From an uncultured Propionibacteriaceae bacterium (lineage in GTDB: Bacteria > Actinomycetota > Actinomycetes > Propionibacteriales > Propionibacteriaceae), in contig CALKHV010000139.1 of NCBI GenBank assembly GCA_937988865.1, positions 1 to 13,836 of the forward strand: a stretch of 13,836 nt of DNA, read 5' to 3'. The translations under genes were made by a program, and so were the position numbers. Numbering within the stretch: position 1 is the first letter of the stretch; every line of letters starts with the position of its first letter. Of the stretch, positions 6,929 through 13,836 are shown in pieces. The notes under the pieces are model-generated. The model worked only from the letters and a program-made list of their open reading frames with translations, was not told the origin of the DNA and searched no databases.

Positions 6929-8293
6929 TCAGCCGCCGAGGTTGACCGGCTTGACGAGGTCGGCGTAGATGAGCAGCGCCGTGAAGCCGAGCAGCACCAT
7001 CGACACGGTGTACGCGACGGGCAGCGCCTTCGCGACGTCGACGTAGCCGGGGTCCGGCCGTCCGCGCAGCTTCGCGATCTGGCGCTTGAGCCCCTCCCAC
7101 AGGGCCCCGGCGACGTGACCACCGTCGAGGGGGAGCAGCGGGATGAGGTTGAAGATGAAGAGCATGAAGTTCAGCGCGGCGAGCAGGCCGACGAGGAACC
7201 AGATCTTGTTCCCCACCCCTTCACCGACGAACGCGTCGTACTTGCCCTCGGTGGCCTCCCCCGCGACCCGGCCCACGCCGACGACGGACATCGGGCTGTC
7301 GATCTCTCGCTCGGCCCCGCCGAACGCGGCCTGCCAGACCCCGACCATCCGCGACGGGATGTGGACGATGGCTTCGGCGGTGCGGCTCACGTAGGTGCCG
7401 ATGATGCCGGGCACGGCCGTGACCGGCTGCTGCACGTACTCGACGGGGGCGGTCGTGCGCACGCCGAGGAAGCCGGCCTCGGTGGTCTGCTCGGTGCCGT
7501 CCGCGGTGGTGACCGGCACACCGTCGGCGTCGAGGACCGGCACGACGTTGCGGATCGGCGTCGCCGTGACGGTCAGCTGCTCGCCGTCGCGCTCGAGGAC
7601 GATCGTCACGGCCTGGTCGACGCGCGGGCGGATCAGGGTGCTGATGTCACGGGTGTCGTCGATGGGCTGGCCGTCGATGGACACCACCCGATCGCCGGGC
7701 AGGATGCCGGCCGCGAGCGCCGGCGTGTCGGGCTGGTTCGTGCAGGTGGTCGCGTCCCCCGCCTCGGTCACCGGGACGACGCACTGCGACACCGACGCGA
7801 CGACCGCGCCGGGCTGGGCGGTGGCCACCCCGTGGACGGTGACGAGGATGGTCAGCAGGACAGTGCCGATGAGCAGGTTCATGGTCGGGCCGCCGAGCAT
7901 GACGATGACCTTCTTGGGCACCGACAGCTTGTAGAAGACCCGGTTCTCGTCGCCGGGACGGACCTCTTCCTGGCTCGCCGCGCGGGCCTCGTCGACGAGC
8001 TGGCTGAACCGGCCCGTGCTCGACACGCGCACGGTGCCGGGGTCGTCGCCCTTGCGCGGGGGGAACATGCCGATCATCCGGATGTACCCACCCAGCGGGA
8101 TCGCCTTGACCCCGTACTCCGTCTCCCCCCGACGGCGCGACCACATCGTCGGGCCGAAACCGACCATGTACTGCGTCACGCGGACACCGAAGCGCTTGGC
8201 CGGCACGAGGTGCCCCACCTCGTGCAGGGCGATCGACACGGCGATCCCGGTGGCCATGAAGAGCACACCGAGGATGAAGGCGAGCGTGCTCAA
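6929..8293 (-). CDS. rseP: Site-2 intramembrane metalloprotease RseP/Rip1
   Basis: Zinc metalloprotease of 454 residues in the cytoplasmic membrane. The family cleaves anti-sigma factors and other membrane proteins within the bilayer (regulated intramembrane proteolysis). Zinc-site HEVGH lies at 24-28 in the first span; the third ligand is in FNLIPLLPLDGGH (381-393, Asp390 in LDG). A periplasmic-side PDZ domain spans about 155-245 (LAAGILPGDRVVSIDGQPI). Further spans lie near 129-155, 365-387 and 425-445. Length is close to the family norm. The start is TTG at 8293: AGGAG (8299-8303) is 5 nt upstream, and an in-frame extension to 8362 would add only arginine-rich residues. TTG overlaps the dxr stop (TTGA), so translation is probably coupled. 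This gene follows dxr in many actinobacteria, but ispG does not follow here. Confidence 0.95.
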   Translation of the reverse strand: MSTLAFILGVLFMATGIAVSIALHEVGHLVPAKRFGVRVTQYMVGFGPTMWSRRRGETEYGVKAIPLGGYIRMIGMFPPRKGDDPGTVRVSSTGRFSQLVDEARAASQEEVRPGDENRVFYKLSVPKKVIVMLGGPTMNLLIGTVLLTILVTVHGVATAQPGAVVASVSQCVVPVTEAGDATTCTNQPDTPALAAGILPGDRVVSIDGQPIDDTRDISTLIRPRVDQAVTIVLERDGEQLTVTATPIRNVVPVLDADGVPVTTADGTEQTTEAGFLGVRTTAPVEYVQQPVTAVPGIIGTYVSRTAEAIVHIPSRMVGVWQAAFGGAEREIDSPMSVVGVGRVAGEATEGKYDAFVGEGVGNKIWFLVGLLAALNFMLFIFNLIPLLPLDGGHVAGALWEGLKRQIAKLRGRPDPGYVDVAKALPVAYTVSMVLLGFTALLIYADLVKPVNLGG

Positions 8294-9510
8294 CGGTTCT
8301 CCTGGATCTGGTCGTCGTCGACGGCGATGCCGATGAGGTCGGCGGCGCGGTGACGGGCCCACCGGTCGGCGGCGAGCACTCCCTCAACGCTCGAGGCGTC
8401 GAGTTCGCTCCCAGTGTGCGCCTCGACGACGCGTTCCACCGTGTCGACGATGTCGGTGAACGAGATCACCCCGTCGTGGAAGGCGTCGACGCACACCTCG
8501 TTGGCGGCGTTGTACACGGCCGGGAAGGTGCTCCCGGCCTCGCCGACCCGGCGCGCCAGGCGCACCGCCGGGAAGGCGTCGTCGTCGAGCGGGTGGAACT
8601 CCCAGCTCTGGGCCAGGCTCCAGTCGCAGGGCACGTCGACGTCGGTCAGGCGCTGCGGCCAGGACAACCCGAGGGCGATCGGCACGAGCATGCGCGGCGG
8701 CCCCAGCTGGGCGATCGTCGACCCGTCGTGGAACTCGACCATCGAGTGGATCTGCTGCTGGGGGTGCACGACGACGTCGATGCGGTCGAAGGGGATGTCG
8801 AAGAGCAGGTGGGCCTCGATGACCTCCAGCCCCTTGTTGACCAGCGTCGCGGAGTTCGTCGTGATGACCCGCCCCATCGAGAAGTTGGGGTGGGCCAGCG
8901 CCTGCTGCGGGGTGACGTCGGCGAGCTCGGCGCGGCTGCGCCCGCGGAACGGGCCACCGCTGGCCGTCACGACGAGGCGGCGCACCTCGTCGGCGCGCCC
9001 GCCGCGAAGGCTCTGCGCGATGGCGCTGTGCTCGGAGTCGACCGGCACGATCTGGTCGGGCGCGGCGGCCGCCTTGACGAGCGGCCCCCCGATGATCAGC
9101 GACTCCTTGTTCGCCAGCGCCAGCACCGAGCCCGCCTCGAGGGCTGCCAGGGTCGGCCGCAGACCGATCGACCCGGTGATGCCGTTGAGCACGACGTCGG
9201 CGCCACACCCCGCGGCGATCGTCGCGGCATCCGCGCCGACCACGACATCGGTCACGGATGCCGGCCGGCCGGCATCCGCTGCCGCCGCGGCGATCGCGGC
9301 GCGAACGTTCTCAACCTGGCCGCGTGCGACACTGACGAGCGGCACGTCGAACTCGACGGCCTGACGTGCGAGCAGCTCGACGTTGCCCCCGGCGGTGAGG
9401 GCGGCCACGGTGAAGGCACCCGGGTGCGCGGCGATGACCTCGAGGGCCTGGGTGCCGATCGAGCCGGTGGAGCCGAGGATGGCGACGGAGCGGGAAGTCA
9501 CGGGAGCCAT
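8290..9510 (-). CDS. dxr: 1-deoxy-D-xylulose 5-phosphate reductoisomerase
   Basis: Second enzyme of the MEP isoprenoid pathway: NADPH-dependent rearrangement and reduction of DXP to 2-C-methyl-D-erythritol 4-phosphate; target of fosmidomycin; cytoplasmic. The protein has 406 residues. NADPH-binding GSTGSIG is at 13-19. Metal ligands are Asp158 and Glu160 in VPVDSEHSAI and Glu229 in NKGLEVIEA (E. coli Asp150, Glu152, Glu231). The active-site stretch HPNFSMGRVITTNSATLVNKG covers 207-227. One variation: HPQQQIHSM at 249-257, where E. coli has HPQSVIHSM. ATG at 9510 follows the barstar stop by 2 nt, and the gene's own TGA overlaps the rseP TTG, so the three genes look co-translated. A 24-bp perfect palindrome lies inside the gene at 9255-9278. 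Confidence 0.96.
   Translation of the reverse strand: MAPVTSRSVAILGSTGSIGTQALEVIAAHPGAFTVAALTAGGNVELLARQAVEFDVPLVSVARGQVENVRAAIAAAAADAGRPASVTDVVVGADAATIAAGCGADVVLNGITGSIGLRPTLAALEAGSVLALANKESLIIGGPLVKAAAAPDQIVPVDSEHSAIAQSLRGGRADEVRRLVVTASGGPFRGRSRAELADVTPQQALAHPNFSMGRVITTNSATLVNKGLEVIEAHLLFDIPFDRIDVVVHPQQQIHSMVEFHDGSTIAQLGPPRMLVPIALGLSWPQRLTDVDVPCDWSLAQSWEFHPLDDDAFPAVRLARRVGEAGSTFPAVYNAANEVCVDAFHDGVISFTDIVDTVERVVEAHTGSELDASSVEGVLAADRWARHRAADLIGIAVDDDQIQENR
8299..8303 (-). promoter_or_regulatory. SD that fixes the TTG start of rseP
   Basis: AGGAG on the minus strand, 5 nt before the TTG at 8293 and inside the last codons of dxr. It decides the rseP start in favour of the rare TTG over the longer in-frame extension, and places the start inside the dxr stop (TTGA). 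Confidence 0.75.
9255..9278. repeat. 24-bp perfect palindrome inside dxr
   Basis: CGGATGCCGGCC at 9255-9266 is followed directly by its exact reverse complement (9267-9278). It is built from two inverted copies of the nonamer CGGATGCCG and encodes ADAGRPAS of Dxr. A third copy lies 22 bp away (9225-9233). Confidence 0.9.
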
Positions 9511-9512
9511 TG

Positions 9513-9860
9513 TCAGCGCTCGATGACGCTCACGTGAAACCGGGGATGAGCCAGGGCCACCTCACCGAGCACCCCGTTCAGCTGTGCCGCCGCGAACGGG
9601 TCGTCGCGCTGCAGGGCCAGGACGCCGTCGACGACGAGCTCAGCCTCCCCGTCGTCGTGCCGGGCGAGGTGGTCGAGCAGGTCGGCGAGGGCGTCGAGGT
9701 TGCCGCCGAACCACCCGGGGAAGTCCAGGGCGTCGGCGAAGGCCGCGAGGGTGGCGGACTTGGTCTCCCCCGCGACGACGAGACGCACGACGCGACCGCG
9801 CGCCACGGCATCCGCGACGAGGGCGTCGACGTCGACCGGCGGCCGGAGGTGGCGGATCAC
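9513..9860 (-). CDS. Barstar-family protein
   Basis: A 115-residue protein of the barstar (barnase inhibitor) family. The family signature is at 47-58, FPGWFGGNLDAL, matching the FPxYYGxNxDAL of barstar; a hydrophobic strand RVVRLVVAG (23-31) precedes it and a C-terminal strand HPRFHVSVIE ends it. Barstar blocks RNase active sites with an acidic helix; here the acidic residues DALADLLDHLARHDDGEAE follow the signature. GTG at 9860 is supported by GGAGGA (9868-9873) 7 nt upstream; the longer open frame above it overlaps the neighbouring ATPase gene in another frame. No barnase-like RNase is in the window. The stop is 2 nt before the dxr ATG, so the gene is likely co-expressed with dxr. A strong hairpin lies just upstream of its SD. 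Confidence 0.85.
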   Translation of the reverse strand: MIRHLRPPVDVDALVADAVARGRVVRLVVAGETKSATLAAFADALDFPGWFGGNLDALADLLDHLARHDDGEAELVVDGVLALQRDDPFAAAQLNGVLGEVALAHPRFHVSVIER

Positions 9861-9875
9861 ACCCCCATCCTCCCC

Positions 9876-9939
9876 CGACTTCTTGCGCTCCAGCCACCTG
9901 CCGCCCCGGCAGATCGGGTGGCTGGCGTGCAAGAAGTCG
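9876..9939 (-). terminator. Long imperfect hairpin between ATPase and barstar genes
   Basis: CGACTTCTTGC (9876-9886) pairs perfectly with GCAAGAAGTCG (9929-9939). After a 3-nt imperfect step, CCAGCCACC (9890-9898) pairs with GGTGGCTGG (9917-9925), and TGCCG/CGGCA (9899-9903/9907-9911) closes a 3-nt loop. It begins 3 nt after the ATPase stop and ends 2 nt before the barstar SD (9868-9873). No U-tract follows, so it may be a terminator/attenuator, an mRNA stabiliser or a dispersed palindromic element. Confidence 0.7.
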
Positions 9940-9942
9940 CGG

Positions 9943-11016
9943 TCAGGTGGTGAAGATGCGCTCCTCGATGAGTCGTTCGGTGACGACCCGCGCCTGCGGG
10001 TGGAAGCGCCCGTGCTCGAAGTCCTTCTCGACCTCGAGCTCGACGTGCCCGAGCCCGTGCCGGTTCTTCTCGACGGTGATGACGGCCCAGCGCCGGAAGC
10101 GCTGCACGCTGCCGAGGTCGTAGACCAGGTGCTCGCGCGAGACGATGTTCTCCTTGCTCGACAGGATGAGCACGAGGTCGGCCTCGTAGGCCAGCGCCGA
10201 CGAGCCGCGCAGGTCGCGGGTGCGCATCCGGTGGCCGGCGCCCAGACTCTCGCGGTCGGCCGCGGAGATGCACACGACGGGGCACTCGAGCTCGAGGGCC
10301 ATGTCCTTGAGCGTCTCGGTGACGACGGTGACCCGCGCGACCTCATCGCCCGCCGCGCCGTCGAGCGGCACCTTCTGGAGGTAGTCGACCATGACCATCG
10401 GGGGCTCGTCGGCCTCCTCCCGCACCTCCGCCAGCACCCGGGCCACCTCGGCGGGGGTCGTGTCGCTCGTCGACTCGTGGATGTGCAGCCGTGGTGCGTA
10501 GTCGAGCACGGCCGCGAGGGCGTCGGCGCCGTACGGGATGCCGGCGAGCGCCTCGGCGAGGCCGCGGCGGTCGGGGTCGGGCGCCTCGAAGACGGCCCGG
10601 ACGGCATGGACGTCCGCGGCTGCCGCCGGGTGCTGGCCGGCCTCGACGGCAAGGCACGACGCCTCGAGGGCGATGAGGCGCTGGATGAGGGTTCCTGCCT
10701 CGTGCTCGAAGGAGAAGACCACCGCGTGGCGGCCGGTGCGCACCGCGTTGCGCACCATCTGGAGCGCGATCGTCGTCTTGCCCGACCCCTCGCTGCCCCC
10801 GAGCAGGACCAGTTCGCCGGAGCGCAGGCCGCCGTCGAGCGTGGCGTCGAGCAGGTCGAACCCGGTGGGCCAGACCGTGGCCCCGGGTCGCGCTCCGCGG
10901 CGCAGCGACGCGTCGGCCTCGTCGAGCAGGTCCTGCACCGAGCGGCGGCGGTCGACGTGGCGGGCGCTACGGGTGGCCGGGGCAGCGGCATCCGGGCTGT
11001 GGCTCATGGAGGACAT
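9943..11016 (-). CDS. DnaB-C-like RecA-fold ATPase
   Basis: A 357-residue protein resembling only the C-terminal motor domain of the DnaB replicative helicase. Walker A is GSEGSGKT (74-81); a catalytic glutamate candidate is in FSFEHE (101-106); Walker B is MVMVDYLQKV (207-216), matching DnaB's DYLQ; DLRGSSALAYEAD (268-280) matches the DnaB DLRxSGxIEQDAD region with the arginine finger. The DnaB N-terminal collar domain is absent, replaced by about 45 polar residues. It is therefore unlikely to be the main replicative helicase; a repair, recombination or accessory ATPase role is inferred. The ATG at 11016 is chosen (a second ATG is at 11007); neither has a strong SD. A 6-bp hairpin (ACGCGC/GCGCGT) sits just upstream. 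The upstream gene stops 47 nt before it, suggesting one transcript. Confidence 0.85.
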   Translation of the reverse strand: MSSMSHSPDAAAPATRSARHVDRRRSVQDLLDEADASLRRGARPGATVWPTGFDLLDATLDGGLRSGELVLLGGSEGSGKTTIALQMVRNAVRTGRHAVVFSFEHEAGTLIQRLIALEASCLAVEAGQHPAAAADVHAVRAVFEAPDPDRRGLAEALAGIPYGADALAAVLDYAPRLHIHESTSDTTPAEVARVLAEVREEADEPPMVMVDYLQKVPLDGAAGDEVARVTVVTETLKDMALELECPVVCISAADRESLGAGHRMRTRDLRGSSALAYEADLVLILSSKENIVSREHLVYDLGSVQRFRRWAVITVEKNRHGLGHVELEVEKDFEHGRFHPQARVVTERLIEERIFTT

Positions 11017-11063
11017 GACACCACTGACGCGCGGCTGCGCGTGACGTTTTGGCGGGCCACGTC

Positions 11064-12329
11064 CTAGGAGTTTGCCTCGCGACGCCGCGTGCGAGCGCGC
11101 TCGAGCTCCGCAAGGTCGGCCGTCCAGGGGCCGTGTGGATCGAGCGCGGCACAACCGCCATCGACGAAGGCGCGCACCCGTGTCCGAAACCCGTCGAGCC
11201 CGTCGACGAGCGTGTACTCGACCCGGTACTCGGGTTCCGAGGCGCCCTCGCCCCTCGTCACCGTCGTGATCCGGGCGACCGAGTCCGCGTAGAAGTGCAG
11301 CTGGAGCCCTTCGCCCAGCTGCTCGTCCTCGATCGTGAACACCTCGTTGTCCGGGGCCGAACGGCTGGCGACGAACTCCCAGAAGGCGGCGCCAGCGGTG
11401 CGGCTATCGCCAGGAGCCCACGGCTGCGCCACCTCCTTGTCGTCGGTGAACGTCAGCCCCGCCGTCCTCACCCCGCCCGGACCACCTGCACGGTCACCCA
11501 CCCCCTCGGCGTCGTCCTCCACCGGAAGGTTCTTCGAACGAGCCCTGACCTCCGAGCACATGAGGAATCTCACGGTGGCCACCACGTCGTCCGCCAGTTC
11601 AGGGTGGGCGGCACGCACGGCCTCCTCGGCCACGGTCGCCACCCGCTCCCATGCTGCCTTGTCCGTGGCCCCCCTTCCATGGCGTGGGTCCAGGCCGATG
11701 CGCATCCCCGCGGTCGCCCGCTCCGCCGTGGCGATCACCCGCAGCACGTCGGGCAGCAGTGCAGGATCGACCTCGTCCGGAAGGCGTTTCGGCAGCGTCG
11801 CGCCGTGCACGTACTGTCCGGTGAACCGAAGGATGGCGGTGTCGAGTGGTGCCAACGTGACGCCACGCTGCGCGCGCCGCCGGTTCGCCTCGTATTCCTC
11901 GACCCGGCGCCGGTCGGGGGTCACGGTCGCTTCGGACAGGGCCGCCCAGACCTTGCCGTCGTCGAGCAGGTCGATGTCGCCGCCGTGGGCCATGAGCAGG
12001 CGCCAGTCCCACCGGATGCCCCGGAACAGGGCGTCGACCTCGTCGGGCGTGCCCAGGAGGGTGGGGTCCAGCAGCGCGACGGCAGCCTCCACGTCGAGAT
12101 CGCCATGGCTCCCGGCGTCCGTGCACAGCGGTAGCACGGCACTCCACAGCAGCAGGTGCCTCCTCAGGTCCGCCTCGATCACAGCGGCCCGCACCTCGTC
12201 GACCGGGAATCTGAAGACCCGAGGATCATGGTTGGCGTCCGCCCCGGCGGCGAGCTCGATGGACAGCCCGCTCTCGCCCCGGACCACGGCAGGGAACCAG
12301 CCCTGACGGGTGAACACGACGTCGCGCAC
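11064..12329 (-). CDS. Conserved protein of unknown function (421 aa)
   Basis: A soluble protein with no signal peptide or membrane span. Two parts are seen: residues 1 to about 270 (VRDVVFTRQGWFPAVV..., HLLLWSAVLPLCTDAG, RFTGQYVHG, GMRIGLDPRHGRGATDKAAWERV) and about 300-421 (LTFTDDKEVAQPWAPGD..., FWEFVASR, EDEQLGEGLQLHFYADSVARITTV), joined by a glycine/aspartate-rich linker. From memory it resembles proteins labelled DUF6357 in actinobacteria, but I cannot verify this. No catalytic motif is recognisable. GTG at 12329 is supported by GAGGAG (12337-12342) 7 nt upstream; the frame continues upstream into the dehydrogenase gene but that part is antisense-frame noise. It is 35 nt downstream of the dehydrogenase stop and probably shares its transcript. 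Confidence 0.8.
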   Translation of the reverse strand: MRDVVFTRQGWFPAVVRGESGLSIELAAGADANHDPRVFRFPVDEVRAAVIEADLRRHLLLWSAVLPLCTDAGSHGDLDVEAAVALLDPTLLGTPDEVDALFRGIRWDWRLLMAHGGDIDLLDDGKVWAALSEATVTPDRRRVEEYEANRRRAQRGVTLAPLDTAILRFTGQYVHGATLPKRLPDEVDPALLPDVLRVIATAERATAGMRIGLDPRHGRGATDKAAWERVATVAEEAVRAAHPELADDVVATVRFLMCSEVRARSKNLPVEDDAEGVGDRAGGPGGVRTAGLTFTDDKEVAQPWAPGDSRTAGAAFWEFVASRSAPDNEVFTIEDEQLGEGLQLHFYADSVARITTVTRGEGASEPEYRVEYTLVDGLDGFRTRVRAFVDGGCAALDPHGPWTADLAELERARTRRREANS

Positions 12330-12364
12330 GGATCTGCTCCTCGTTCGCTCCCCGACCAGCAGCC

Positions 12365-13825
12365 TCAGAGGGCGATGCCGACGTACTTCGTCTCGAGGTA
12401 CTCGTCGATGCCCTCGAAACCGCCCTCGCGGCCGAAGCCCGACTGCTTGACGCCGCCGAACGGCGCGGCCGGGTTGGACACGATGCCGGTGTTGACGCCG
12501 ATCATCCCGAACTCCATGGCCTCGGCCACCCGGATCATCCGGTTCTGGTCGTTGGTGTAGATGTAGCCGACGAGGCCGTACTCGGTGCCGTTCGCCTTGG
12601 CCACGGCATCCGCGTCGTCGGTGAACGTGCACACCGGTGCGACCGGCCCGAAGATCTCCTCACCGAGGCAGCGGCTGTCGGCCGGCACGTCGGCGAGCAC
12701 GGTCGGTGCGTAGAAGAACCCCTTGCCCGGCACGGGCGCGCCACCGGTGAGCACGCGGGCCCCCTTGCCGACGGCGTCCTGGACGAGCTCGTCGACCTTG
12801 TCGCGAGCCTTGCCGGTGATGAGCGGTCCGACGTCGACCCCCTTCTTGGTGCCCTTGCCGACGACGAGGGCGCCCATGCGGGCCGCGAGCTTGGTGGCGA
12901 ACTCCTCGGCGAGCGACTCGTGCACGAAGAACCGGTTCGCCGCGGTGCAGGCCTCACCGATGTTGCGCATCTTCGCGAGCATCGCCCCGTCGACGGCCGC
13001 ATCGACGTCGGCGTCCTCGAAGACGAGGAACGGGGCGTTGCCCCCCAGCTCCATCGACAGGCGCAGCAGCTGCTCGGCCGACTGCTCGACGAGCATCTTG
13101 CCGACCGGGGTGGACCCGGTGAAGGTCAGCTTGCGCAGCCGCGCATCGCGGATGAGCGGCTCGCACACGGCACCGGAGTGGGTCGTGGTGACGACGTTGA
13201 GCACGCCGTCGGGCAGGCCCGCCTCCATCATGACCTCGGCGAGCAGGAGCATCGTCAACGGCGTCTCGTGGGCGGGCTTGACGACCATCGTGCAGCCCGC
13301 GGCGACGGCCGGGCCGATCTTGCGGGTGCCCATCGCGAGCGGGAAGTTCCAGGGCGTGATCATCAGCGTGGGACCGACGGGCTGCTTCATCGTCAGCAGC
13401 CGCGACGCGCCGTTGGGGGCCACCGAGTAGCGCCCGTGGATGCGCACGGCCTCCTCGGCGAACCAGCGGAAGAACTCGGCACCGTAGGCCACCTCGCCGC
13501 GCGCCTCGGCCACCGTCTTGCCCATCTCCAGGCTCATCAGGGTGGCGAACTCGTCGGTGCGGGCCACGAGGGCGTCGAAGGCCCGGCGCAGGATCTCGCT
13601 GCGCTCACGCGGCGGGGTCGCCGCCCAGGTCGGCTGGGCCTCGTGGGCCGCCGCCAGCGCGGCGAGCCCGTCCTGCGGCGTCCCGTCCGCGCACGTGGTG
13701 AGGACGGCACCGGATGCCGGGTCACTCACCTCGAAGCGCGCGCCACCGCTCGCTTCACGCCAGGACCCTGCGATGAGCAGGCGGGTGGGAACGGACTCGA
13801 CGAGCGACTTCTGGGTGAACGCCAT
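12365..13825 (-). CDS. gabD: NAD(P)-dependent succinate-semialdehyde dehydrogenase
   Basis: An aldehyde dehydrogenase of 486 residues, full length for the family. It is predicted to oxidise succinate semialdehyde to succinate in 4-aminobutyrate breakdown. Catalytic residues are in place: Asn160 in TPWNFPLAM, Lys183 in VVKPAHETP, FTGSTPVG at 235-242, Glu259 in MELGGNAPF, Cys293 in GEACTAANR, and EEIFGPV at 389-395 for cofactor positioning. The C-terminal FGGVKQSGFGREGG matches SSADH/GabD members. Substrate assignment rests on overall resemblance; a related semialdehyde substrate is possible. The ATG at 13825 is preceded by AGGA with about 7-nt spacing. No GABA transaminase or permease is in the window; the region upstream of the gene is cut by the window edge. 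Confidence 0.9.
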   Translation of the reverse strand: MAFTQKSLVESVPTRLLIAGSWREASGGARFEVSDPASGAVLTTCADGTPQDGLAALAAAHEAQPTWAATPPRERSEILRRAFDALVARTDEFATLMSLEMGKTVAEARGEVAYGAEFFRWFAEEAVRIHGRYSVAPNGASRLLTMKQPVGPTLMITPWNFPLAMGTRKIGPAVAAGCTMVVKPAHETPLTMLLLAEVMMEAGLPDGVLNVVTTTHSGAVCEPLIRDARLRKLTFTGSTPVGKMLVEQSAEQLLRLSMELGGNAPFLVFEDADVDAAVDGAMLAKMRNIGEACTAANRFFVHESLAEEFATKLAARMGALVVGKGTKKGVDVGPLITGKARDKVDELVQDAVGKGARVLTGGAPVPGKGFFYAPTVLADVPADSRCLGEEIFGPVAPVCTFTDDADAVAKANGTEYGLVGYIYTNDQNRMIRVAEAMEFGMIGVNTGIVSNPAAPFGGVKQSGFGREGGFEGIDEYLETKYVGIAL

Positions 13826-13836
13826 GGGTGTGTCCT

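Noticed and set aside
6899..9537. Long plus-strand open frames (484 and 395 residues) opposite rseP and dxr
   Set aside because: They are rich in His, Asp, Gly and Arg, typical of the antisense of GC-rich genes; the minus-strand products are clearly rseP and dxr.
9861..10991. In-frame upstream extension of the barstar gene to a 492-residue frame
   Set aside because: It is Ser/Arg/Pro-rich noise antiparallel in frame to the DnaB-like ATPase on the same strand; a GTG with a good SD at 9860 fits the barstar family length.
11020..11048. LexA/SOS box upstream of the DnaB-like gene
   Set aside because: No CGAAC-N4-GTTCG is present; only a short ACGCGC/GCGCGT hairpin and TGACG repeats of unclear meaning.

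Overview
The window is high-GC DNA with GTG/TTG starts, clear Shine-Dalgarno (SD) sequences, a SARP/AfsR-type regulator and a dxr-site-2-protease pair. This fits an actinobacterium, most likely Micrococcales of the Intrasporangiaceae type (Janibacter, Knoellia, Phycicoccus or relatives). The genus is an inference from gene content and protein flavour, not from a database match.

Layout. The right half (about 6.9-13.8 kb) is compact and runs entirely on the minus strand. In transcription order it holds an NAD(P)-dependent succinate-semialdehyde dehydrogenase, a 421-residue protein of unknown function, a stand-alone DnaB-C-like RecA-fold ATPase, a barstar-family protein, dxr (MEP isoprenoid pathway) and rseP/rip1 (site-2 protease). 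Barstar and dxr are 2 nt apart, and dxr and rseP overlap (TTGA). The ispG gene that commonly follows dxr-rseP in actinobacteria is missing. A DNA-binding-domain-only SARP fragment stands in its place.

The left half (about 0-6.5 kb) looks accessory: looser spacing, more relaxed codon choice by eye, and gene relics. It holds an unassigned stretch with a possible kinase relic (1-793), an overlooked 54-residue single-span membrane peptide gene (794-958, minus), a divergent lipase gene (1130-2278), a relic of an HxlR-type regulator's C-terminal domain, a 972-residue AfsR-like SARP/NTPase regulator (2566-5484), and a convergent GNAT acetyltransferase gene (5526-6062) that shares a strong bidirectional hairpin with the regulator's end.

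Main find. The promoters of the peptide, the lipase and the acetyltransferase each carry heptamer direct repeats, G(Y)GACAG-like in the direction of transcription, separated by exactly 4 bp (11-bp period). That is the geometry of SARP/AfsR binding sites. Two of these arrays sit back to back as a 15-bp perfect inverted repeat between the peptide and the lipase. With the SARP gene lying between its presumed targets, this suggests a local AfsR-like regulon with a small membrane peptide as one output, similar in logic to AfsR-AfsS but not homologous to it by sequence. A second independent signal is a nonamer, CGGATGCCG, present seven times in the right 4.6 kb and absent from the left 9 kb. It marks the two halves as having different histories.
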